Source: Streptomyces ortus
Lineage (GTDB): Bacteria > Actinomycetota > Actinomycetes > Streptomycetales > Streptomycetaceae
Length of the DNA: 64,000 nucleotides
Direction: 5' to 3'
Assembly: GCF_026341275.1 (NCBI RefSeq)
Contig: NZ_JAIFZO010000002.1
Coordinates: forward strand, 2,829,264 to 2,893,263
This document shows positions 19,009 through 25,628 of the stretch, piece by piece. Below the pieces are notes generated by a model. The model saw nothing but the letters and a program-made list of their open reading frames with translations, did no database searches and was not told the DNA's origin. Positions within the stretch are counted from its first letter, which is position 1; the number at the start of each line of letters is the position of its first letter. A program made the position numbers and the translations under genes.

Positions 19009-19313
19009 TCCCGCAGGTTAGATGCCCGATTCGGTGACGGGGCGTCACGGCTGGCATATGGCAGTTGCGTTGCCTCCGTGCAGGGCTCTTGTGCATTGCC
19101 TGTGAGAGCCGCCATGTTTCTGGCTGAGCGCATGGTTCGCATGGTTCGGCGTGCTGAACAAGCCGGAGCGAACCACGGCGTGAACCTGCCCCTCGCGCGC
19201 CCGTGCGAGCCGCACCACCTTGTGAGTGCACGACGGCACCTGTCTCATCGCCGCACCACCAGCGCACCATCCGTGCACCATCCGTGCACCACCGATCGAG
19301 GAGGATCCCTCAG
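19009..19313. other. 305-base divergent promoter region with an 11-bp repeat
   Basis: The interval separates the threonine-synthase-like gene (-) from the subtilisin gene (+) and must hold both promoters. It contains GCACCATCCGT twice in tandem (19263-19273, 19274-19284) plus a partial third copy, and the subtilisin ribosome binding site GAGGAGG near 19299. No small gene is convincing. Confidence 0.55.
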
Positions 19314-20903
19314 ATGGCAGTGCTGCGTCATGCCCGGCGAAACGTAGGGCGAAGAGTTGCCGGGATCGCTGTCGGTATCGGCTCGGCCGCTCTCGTCGGC
19401 GGTCTCGTCTCGGCGCCCCCGGCCCAGGCCGCGGGCCCCGAAGGCTCCGTCCAGTACGCGGGCGCGCCCGGCTCGATCGCGGACAGCTACATCGTGACGC
19501 TCCACGCGGACGCCGCGAAGGCCGGTTCGGCCGAGGGCAGGGCCCTGGCGAAGGAGTACGGCGCCACCATCGAGCGTACGTACGACAAGGCGCTGAACGG
19601 GTACGCCGTCGAGGCGAGCGCGGCCGAGGCGAAGCGGTTCGCCGCCGATCCGGCCGTCGCCTCCGTCGTCCAGAACCGGGTCTTCTCGATCGAGACGACC
19701 CAGCCCAACCCGCCCTCCTGGGGGCTGGACCGCATCGACCAGGCAGCCCTTCCGCTGAACCAGAGCTACACCTACGACGACACCGCCGGTGAGGGCGTCA
19801 CCGCGTACATCATCGACACCGGTGTCCGCATCAGCCACACCGACTTCGGCGGCCGGGCCTCCTACGGCTACGACGCCGTCGACAACGACAACACCGCCCA
19901 GGACGGCCACGGCCACGGCACGCACGTCGCCGGTACGGTCGGCGGCACGGCGTACGGCGTCGCCAAGAAGGCGAGGATCGTCGGTGTGCGGGTGCTCAAC
20001 AACTCGGGCTCCGGAACCACCGCCCAGGTCGTCGCGGGCATCGACTGGGTGACGTCCCACGCGGTCAAGCCGGCCGTCGCCAACATGAGCCTCGGCGGCA
20101 CCGCCGACACCGCGATCGACACCGCCGTACGCAACTCCATAGCGTCCGGCGTCACCTACGCCGTGGCGGCCGGCAACGAGAGCACCAACGCCTCCACCCG
20201 CTCGCCCGCCCGGGTCGGCGAGGCCATCACGGTCGGCGCCACCACCAGCACCGACGCCAGGGCGAGCTACTCCAACTACGGTGCCGCCCTCGACCTCTTC
20301 GCCCCCGGCTCGTCCATCACCTCGGCCTGGGGTACGGGCGACAGCGCGACCAACACCATCTCCGGTACGTCGATGGCGACGCCGCATGTCACCGGGGCCG
20401 CCGCGCTCTACCTGGCGGACGACCCGACCGCCGCGCCTGCCGCCGTGCAGAGCGCGCTGGTCGCCGCGGCCACGACCGGGGTCGTCGGCGGGCCCGGCAC
20501 CGGGTCGCCGAACCGGCTGCTGCGGGTGGGGGGCGGGGGTACGACGCCGCCGCCGACCGGTTCGTACTTCGAGAACACGGCGGACTACGCGATCGCGGAC
20601 AACTCCACGGTGAACTCGCCTCTCGTGGTGAGCGGGGTCGCGGGGAACGCGCCCGCGGCGCTCAGTGTGCCGGTGAGCATCGTGCACACGTACATCGGTG
20701 ACCTTCAGGTGCAGCTGGTCGCTCCCGACGGGAGTGTCTACACCCTGAAGGCGTACGGGGTGGGGGGTTCCACGGACAACATCGACGCCACGTACACGGT
20801 GAACGCGTCTTCCGAGGTGGCCAATGGGACGTGGACGTTGAGGGTGAGCGACAACGCGTCGCGCGACACGGGGTACGTGAACGCATGGGGCCTGCAGTTC
20901 TGA
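19314..20903 (+). CDS. secreted S8 subtilisin with I9 propeptide and P domain
   Basis: A 529-residue secreted serine protease. A signal peptide ends near residue 39 (P-P-A-Q-A-A). An I9-type inhibitor propeptide follows (~50-125: S-Y-I-V-T-L-H ... V-V-Q-N-R-V-F). The catalytic domain has D168 (I-I-D-T-G-V), H204 (G-H-G-T-H-V-A-G) and S353 (G-T-S-M-A-T-P-H). A Gly/Thr/Pro linker leads to a C-terminal P (proprotein-convertase) domain of about 110 residues, common in Streptomyces exoproteases. ATG 19314 follows a GAGGAGG site. Likely extracellular protein turnover. Confidence 0.95.
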   Translation: MAVLRHARRNVGRRVAGIAVGIGSAALVGGLVSAPPAQAAGPEGSVQYAGAPGSIADSYIVTLHADAAKAGSAEGRALAKEYGATIERTYDKALNGYAVEASAAEAKRFAADPAVASVVQNRVFSIETTQPNPPSWGLDRIDQAALPLNQSYTYDDTAGEGVTAYIIDTGVRISHTDFGGRASYGYDAVDNDNTAQDGHGHGTHVAGTVGGTAYGVAKKARIVGVRVLNNSGSGTTAQVVAGIDWVTSHAVKPAVANMSLGGTADTAIDTAVRNSIASGVTYAVAAGNESTNASTRSPARVGEAITVGATTSTDARASYSNYGAALDLFAPGSSITSAWGTGDSATNTISGTSMATPHVTGAAALYLADDPTAAPAAVQSALVAAATTGVVGGPGTGSPNRLLRVGGGGTTPPPTGSYFENTADYAIADNSTVNSPLVVSGVAGNAPAALSVPVSIVHTYIGDLQVQLVAPDGSVYTLKAYGVGGSTDNIDATYTVNASSEVANGTWTLRVSDNASRDTGYVNAWGLQF

Positions 20904-20980
20904 CCCTTACGCCACTCCTCCCACCCCCGCCACTGCATGGGGGCTGCGCCCCTTCGCCCCCCTGATCGCGCTCCGCGCTC

Positions 20981-21247
20981 GTCCTCAAACGCCGGACGGG
21001 CTGGAGGTCCGCGGGCGGACTGAAGCCCTCAGCCCACCCGCGACCCTCCAGCCCCTCGGCTACCTCTGAGCCCGTCCGGCCACCCCTAAGTCCTTCGGTT
21101 ACCTCTGAGCCCGCCCGGCCACCCCTAAGTCCTTCGGTTACCTCTGAGCCCGCCCGGCCACCCCTAAGTCCTTCGGTTACCTCTGAGGCCGTCCTGCTAC
21201 CCCTCAGCTCATCCGGCTCCCCCTCAGCCCGTCCGGCGTTTGAGGAC
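20981..21247. repeat. 267-bp element bounded by 23-bp perfect inverted repeats, with 39-bp tandem repeats inside
   Basis: Bases 20981-21003 are the exact reverse complement of 21225-21247 (GTCCTCAAACGCCGGACGGG...). Inside, a 39-bp unit starting TACCTCTGAGCCCG begins at 21061, 21100, 21139 and 21178 (three full copies, then a diverged one). The arms belong to the terminator-like family also seen at 24646-24744 and 43589-43646. It follows the subtilisin gene and probably terminates it. Confidence 0.9.
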
Positions 21248-21422
21248 GATGGGGGCGAGGGGGCGCAGCCCCCATGTGTGGACGGGAACGGGTAGGGGCG
21301 GCGGGGCGAGGGAAAGCTTGTTTCGCCCCGCCCGTACGCCGCTTACCATGCGCTTTGTCGCACAGACTTCCGCATCGGCGGACCGCGGCGCCCCACCCGG
21401 ACGGACGAGGAGCACAGCACCA

Positions 21423-22691
21423 GTGGAGATACCCCCGCCCGCCGGGCCACAGCAGCCGCAAGGCCCGCAGGGCCCGCAGGGCCCACAAGCCCCGTACGGC
21501 GCATACCCGGGCCAGGGGCACTACCCGCCGCAGACCCCCGCCCCGTACGGCTACCAGCCCTGGGGACACGGCTACCCCCCGTACCACACCCCCGCCCCCG
21601 TCAACGGCCTCGCCATCTCCGCCCTGGTGCTCGGCATCCTCTGCTTCCTCCCCCTGGTAGGCCTGGTGCTCGGCCTCGTGGCGCTGGGGCAGATCAAGAG
21701 GAAGGGCGAGCGCGGCAAGGGCATGGCGATCGCCGGGATCGTCCTGTCCGGCCTCGGCACCGCGATCCTCGCCCTCGCCCTCGCCACCGGCGGCGCGGCC
21801 GGCTTCTGGGAGGGCTTCAAGGAGGGCGCGCGCGACGCGAGCGGCAGCGGCGCCGTCTTCTCCCTGGAGAAGGGCCAGTGCTTCGACACCCAGGGCGGTT
21901 CCCTGGAGGGCATGGCCTACGACGTCGACACGGTCTCCTGCGAGGGCGAGCACGACGGAGAGGTCTTCGCGAACTTCCCGCTGCCGGACGGCGGTTACCC
22001 CGGCGACGACGCCGTCACGGAGGCCGCCGACGACAAGTGCTACGCGCTCCAGTACGCCTACGCGATGGACTCCTGGGCCGTCCCGGACAACGTCGACATC
22101 TACTACTTCACGCCCACCGGCGACAGTTGGAGCTTCGGGGACCGCGAGATCAGCTGTGTTTTCGGCAACACGGACGAGAAGGGCACCCTGACCGGCTCCC
22201 TGCGCCAGGATGCGACGAACCTCGACACCCACCAGGTCGCCTACCTGAAGGCGGCCGAGGTCCTGAACGAGGCGATGGACTCCGCGCCCGAGGAGGAGTA
22301 CGTCGAGGACGACCTGCCCGGTCACAAGGCCTGGGCGACCCGGGTCTCGGACGCCCTCACCGGGCAGGTCGGCCTGCTGCGCGGTCACCGGTGGCCCGCG
22401 AACGCCGAGAAGCCGGTCGCCACGCTCGTCGGGCACCTGGAGTCCGCGAAGAAGGAGTGGGCCGACGCGGCGAAGACCTCCGACGTGGACACCTTCTACG
22501 AGCACTACGGCCGGGCGCTGGACCTCACCGACGCGAAGAAGACCGTCACCACCCGCAAGGCCCTGGGGCTGGAATCGACCCCGCCGCCCCCGTACGAGGA
22601 CGGCGGCGGTGACGACGGTGGTGACGGCGGTGGTGACGCCGACGACGGCAGCGGTGCCGACGGGGGTGGCGGGGGCGGCGCGGAGGCGTAA
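21423..22691 (+). CDS. DUF4190 / septum-formation-domain membrane protein
   Basis: A 422-residue protein. The N-terminus is Pro/Gln/Gly-rich with G-P-Q repeats and Y-P/Y-G motifs. Two hydrophobic segments (DUF4190, G-L-A-I-S-A-L-V-L-G-I and G-M-A-I-A-G-I-V-L-S-G-L) follow. After them comes a septum-formation-like extracytoplasmic domain with C-F-D and C-E-G-E-H-D-G-E-V-F, where paired cysteines may form disulfides. The C-terminus is a Gly/Asp tail. GTG 21423 lies before the Pro-rich start with AGGAG ten bases upstream; ATG 21348 is an alternative. Its role in septation is inferred from domain name only. Confidence 0.78.
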   Translation: MEIPPPAGPQQPQGPQGPQGPQAPYGAYPGQGHYPPQTPAPYGYQPWGHGYPPYHTPAPVNGLAISALVLGILCFLPLVGLVLGLVALGQIKRKGERGKGMAIAGIVLSGLGTAILALALATGGAAGFWEGFKEGARDASGSGAVFSLEKGQCFDTQGGSLEGMAYDVDTVSCEGEHDGEVFANFPLPDGGYPGDDAVTEAADDKCYALQYAYAMDSWAVPDNVDIYYFTPTGDSWSFGDREISCVFGNTDEKGTLTGSLRQDATNLDTHQVAYLKAAEVLNEAMDSAPEEEYVEDDLPGHKAWATRVSDALTGQVGLLRGHRWPANAEKPVATLVGHLESAKKEWADAAKTSDVDTFYEHYGRALDLTDAKKTVTTRKALGLESTPPPPYEDGGGDDGGDGGGDADDGSGADGGGGGGAEA

Positions 22692-22837
22692 CGCCAGCCC
22701 TAGCGGAAAGAAAGTGCCTGCGTAAAGCCCCCATACCCCCTACGTCATCACATCGAGTGATTCTCTGGCCTTTGCTTGCCTGGTAGAACCCACGGTTGCC
22801 ACCCTGTTGCTGTCTGTACAACCTGAGGGAGTGGCCA

Positions 22838-23590
22838 GTGACATTCGGTGAGCAGCCGGCGTATCTGCGCGTCGCCGGCGATCTTCGCAAGAAGATCGTC
22901 GACGGATCGCTGCCACCGCACACCAGACTCCCGTCGCAGGCGAGAATCCGCGAGGAGTACGGGGTCTCGGACACGGTCGCCCTGGAGGCCCGCAAGGTGC
23001 TGATGGCCGAGGGGCTGGTCGAGGGCCGCTCCGGATCCGGCACGTATGTGCGCGCCCGCCCGGTGCCCCGCCGTGTCGCCCGCTCCGGATACCGGTCGGA
23101 CAGCGGTTCCACCCCGTTCCGTCAGGAGCAGGCCGACCTGGCCGCCCGCGGTACGTGGGAGTCGCACAGCGCGCAGACGGAAGCGAGCGGCGCCGTCGCC
23201 GAGCGGCTCGGCATCGAGGCCGGCGAGCGGGTGATGTGCACGAAGTACGTCTTCCGGGACGCGGGCGAGGCGATGATGCTCTCCACCTCCTGGGAGCCCC
23301 TCGCCGTCACGGGCCGCACTCCGGTGATGCTCCCCGAGGAGGGCCCTCTCGGCGGCATGGGCGTGGTCGAGCGCATGGCCGCCATCGACGTGGTCGTGGA
23401 CAACGTCACGGAGGAGGTGGGTGCCCGGCCCGGCCTCGCCGAGGAGTTGTCGGCGCTGGGGGGAGTGCCGGGCCATGTCGTGCTCGTCATCCAGCGCACG
23501 TACTACGCGTCGGGCCGGCCGGTGGAGACGGCGGACGTGGTCGTGCCGGCGGACCGGTACCGCATCGCGTACCACCTGCCGGTGAAGTAG
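22838..23590 (+). CDS. GntR-family regulator, HutC/UTRA subfamily
   Basis: A 250-residue regulator. The winged helix (residues ~5-75) reads Y-L-R-V-A-G-D-L-R-K-K-I, then R-L-P-S-Q-A-R-I-R-E-E-Y-G-V-S and G-L-V-E-G-R-S-G-S-G-T-Y-V. A UTRA ligand-binding domain (~90-245) follows, ending with T-Y-Y-A-S-G-R-P-V-E. The start is GTG 22838 with a GAGGGAG site. Such regulators bind small ligands, often sugars or amino acids; none can be predicted. TGTCTGTACAAC about 20 bases upstream of the start may be an autoregulatory half-site. Confidence 0.9.
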   Translation: MTFGEQPAYLRVAGDLRKKIVDGSLPPHTRLPSQARIREEYGVSDTVALEARKVLMAEGLVEGRSGSGTYVRARPVPRRVARSGYRSDSGSTPFRQEQADLAARGTWESHSAQTEASGAVAERLGIEAGERVMCTKYVFRDAGEAMMLSTSWEPLAVTGRTPVMLPEEGPLGGMGVVERMAAIDVVVDNVTEEVGARPGLAEELSALGGVPGHVVLVIQRTYYASGRPVETADVVVPADRYRIAYHLPVK

Positions 23591-23592
23591 GG

Positions 23593-23615
23593 CCCGACGG
23601 TGACCGTCCGTCGGG
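23593..23615 (+). terminator. hairpin directly after the GntR gene
   Basis: CCCGACGG (23593-23600) pairs with CCGTCGGG (23608-23615) across a 7-base loop, three bases after the stop codon. The rest of the gap to 23903 holds no gene; an AT-richer stretch at 23770-23860 with TAGGCT at 23823 may be the promoter of the next small gene. Confidence 0.6.
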
Positions 23616-23903
23616 TGTCCGACGGGTGGCCCGCCGGTGCGATTCGGTCGTTCTGAGGACAGGGGCGGGGCCGGTCCGCGCGCCGTCGGCGCGGTACAGC
23701 GGGGGTGGCGGCGGGTGTCAGGGGGCGTATCCATGAGGATGCGCCCTCTTCTCGCTGGCCGGTTGCTTACGTCGTGTGTACCTCTTTGTGAAAAGCCGTA
23801 TTCGCTGCGTGAAGGTAAGGCGTAGGCTCCGGCATATGCGGATTGCGGTTTCCTTATGGAACGGGGTCGGGCGCGAACCGGGGGCGGGGAGTGGAGGGGC
23901 GCG

Positions 23904-24086
23904 ATGAACGACGGCACGATCACACTTCCCTGGCTTGTCGTCCGCCAGGACGACAACGGCAATCGCTATCGCGTCGGCAGGTACGCGACCAGGGCCGAGG
24001 CGCAGAAGATCGCGGACAGCCTCGACCACCGCGGCCACAAGCAGTTGTACTGGGTCGAGCGGATCGCGCAGAACGGCGCGCGGTGA
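23904..24086 (+). CDS. small SPOR-like protein (60 aa)
   Basis: A conserved-looking 60-residue protein. The core R-V-G-R-Y-A-T-R-A-E-A-Q-K-I-A-D-S-L resembles half of a SPOR repeat, the fold that binds denuded septal peptidoglycan, but there is no signal peptide or membrane segment. Similar short proteins in Streptomyces are annotated SPOR domain-containing. ATG 23904 follows GGAGGGG; an upstream in-frame ATG lacks a ribosome binding site. Cytoplasmic and function unknown. Confidence 0.8.
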   Translation: MNDGTITLPWLVVRQDDNGNRYRVGRYATRAEAQKIADSLDHRGHKQLYWVERIAQNGAR

Positions 24087-24095
24087 CGGCCGTTC

Positions 24096-24140
24096 GGTGA
24101 GTCCGGTGAGTCGGATGAGTCAGGTGAGTCGAGTGAGCGG
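24096..24140 (+). repeat. 9-bp tandem repeat between the SPOR-like and NUDIX genes
   Basis: Five units of about GGTGAGTCG begin at 24096, 24105, 24114, 24123 and 24132, just before the NUDIX start at 24179. They contain regularly spaced GTGAGT cores. Confidence 0.8.
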
Positions 24141-24178
24141 CGCGGGAGGATGTCCGCCGCTCCCGTAGGCTCCCGCGC

Positions 24179-24676
24179 ATGACCGAACCGATCGTGGTGG
24201 TGGGGGCCGCCGTGCTGAGGGACGGGCGGCTGCTCGCCGCGCGTCGCAGTGCGCCCGTGGAGTTGGCCGGGCGCTGGGAGCTTCCCGGGGGGAAGGTCGA
24301 GCCGGGGGAGAGTCCTGAGCGGGCTCTGGTCCGGGAGCTTCGTGAAGAGCTGGGGGTCGCGGCGGAGGTGGACCGGCGGGTGCCGGGGGAGTACGTCCTG
24401 CGGGCGCCCTATGTCTTGCGGGTCTGGACCGTGGGGTTGCTGCCGGGGTCGCCCGCGCCTCGGGCCCTTCAGGATCATGACGAGCTGCGGTGGCTGACGG
24501 TGGACGAGCTGTGGGACGTCGACTGGCTGGACCAGGACGTCCCGGCTGTCGCCGAGGTCGCGCGGGTGGTGTGGGAGGTTTTCTCGCCCCCGCCGCCCCT
24601 ACCCGTTCCCGTCACTGACTCAGGGGCTCCGCCCCCGAACCCCCGGTCCTCAGACGCCGGACGGGCTGGGATGTAG
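24179..24676 (+). CDS. NUDIX hydrolase (MutT/CTP-pyrophosphohydrolase type)
   Basis: A 165-residue NUDIX protein. The Nudix box is complete: G-G-K-V-E-P-G-E, then R-E-L-R-E-E-L-G-V. The size and N-terminus (V-V-G-A-A-V-L-R-D-G-R-L-L-A-A-R-R) fit the MutT family that hydrolyses oxidised or modified nucleoside triphosphates. The true domain ends near residue 137. The last ~28 residues ([10 protein letters not shown] ... G-R-A-G-M) are encoded by a dispersed intergenic repeat, so the original stop was probably lost or overrun. ATG 24179 has no strong ribosome binding site. Confidence 0.87.
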   Translation: MTEPIVVVGAAVLRDGRLLAARRSAPVELAGRWELPGGKVEPGESPERALVRELREELGVAAEVDRRVPGEYVLRAPYVLRVWTVGLLPGSPAPRALQDHDELRWLTVDELWDVDWLDQDVPAVAEVARVVWEVFSPPPPLPVPVTDSGAPPPNPRSSDAGRAGM

Positions 24677-24744
24677 CGGGACCGGCCGCAATCTTCAGCC
24701 CGTCCGGCGTTTCGCAATCTTCAGCCCGTCCGGCGTTTGAGGAC
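24646..24744. repeat. terminator-like dispersed repeat with a duplicated right arm
   Basis: The left arm GTCCTCAGACGCCGGACGGG (24646-) can pair with either of two copies of CAGCCCGTCCGGCGTTT (24696-24712 and 24722-24738, the latter extending to GAGGAC). The left arm lies inside the last codons of the NUDIX gene. Confidence 0.8.
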
Positions 24745-24970
24745 AAGCGCGTCAGCGCGACAGGGGCCCCGGGGCGCAGCCCCCAGGGGGTGCGATACGC
24801 GCGTCGTACGTGGGACGCTCCCCCTCGCGGGGCGCGTGTGCAGCGTGAGGTGAACTCGGAGTACGCCGTTCGTGCCACGGCACGCCCCCGCGCGCGGTAC
24901 TTCGCCCGGGATACCGGGTATGTGCCCATTAACCCGATGAAATCGGACATGGTCCGCCGCAGGCCTGGAA

Positions 24971-25378
24971 GTGAGCCGTGTGATGCACACCGAGGGCGAT
25001 GTCGCCGAGTGGACCTTCCCGGCGGAGCCCGGCGCCGTCAGGACTGCCCGTTCCGTGGTCCGCGGTCAACTGCTCGCCTGGGGCCTCGACGCCCTGAGCG
25101 ATGTGACGGCGCTGCTGGTCAGCGAGCTGGTCACCAACTCCCTGCGGTACGCCACCGGTCCGATCGGCGTCCGCCTCGTACGGCCCTCGGGCCCGCCGGA
25201 CGCCTTGCTCGTGGAGGTCTCCGACCCGTTGCCCGACCCGCCCCGGGAGCGCGCCGCCCACCCCGACGACGAGACCGGCCGGGGGCTGCGGCTGGTGGCG
25301 GACTCCGCGCGCCGCTGGGGCACCAGACCAGGCGAAACGGGCAAGACGGTGTGGTTCGAGCTGGCTCTCCCCGGCTGA
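24971..25378 (+). CDS. stand-alone ATP-binding protein, anti-sigma factor kinase type (HATPase_c_2)
   Basis: A 135-residue GHKL domain of the SpoIIAB/RsbW type. The N-box reads E-L-V-T-N-S-L-R-Y-A, the G-box E-T-G-R-G-L-R-L-V, and the end G-K-T-V-W-F-E-L. Such proteins bind or phosphorylate anti-anti-sigma factors, or hold sigma factors. It is closely related to the C-terminal domain of the next gene's product, suggesting a shared partner. GTG 24971 is the listed start; ATG 24983 is possible. It has a gap of 226 bases upstream that I cannot interpret beyond repeat debris to 24800. Confidence 0.85.
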   Translation: MSRVMHTEGDVAEWTFPAEPGAVRTARSVVRGQLLAWGLDALSDVTALLVSELVTNSLRYATGPIGVRLVRPSGPPDALLVEVSDPLPDPPRERAAHPDDETGRGLRLVADSARRWGTRPGETGKTVWFELALPG

Positions 25379-25628
25379 TCTTCGCCCTTTCGGCGCGCTC
25401 CGTGTGCGGTCCGGCCCGTCTCGGGTACAGAGACGGGCGGAGCGGGTGGTTCGACGGGCTGCCACGTGGTTAGAAGACTGGGAGTGTTTGTCGCAGCCGG
25501 TCCTAAAAGCATCGGGACCGTGCTGTGATCGTGAACACCGTGTTGTGCGGCTCCGTAGTGCTGGATACTGCGGGCAGCCGCTGTCGGTGACCGGTGCCGG
25601 GCGCGGTGAGCTGGAGGGGACGGTTCGC

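Noticed and set aside
24790..25473. A 227-codon plus-strand frame overlapping the ATP-binding gene.
   Set aside because: Most of it lies out of frame over the GHKL gene, and the remainder is repeat-derived, without a ribosome binding site or family resemblance.
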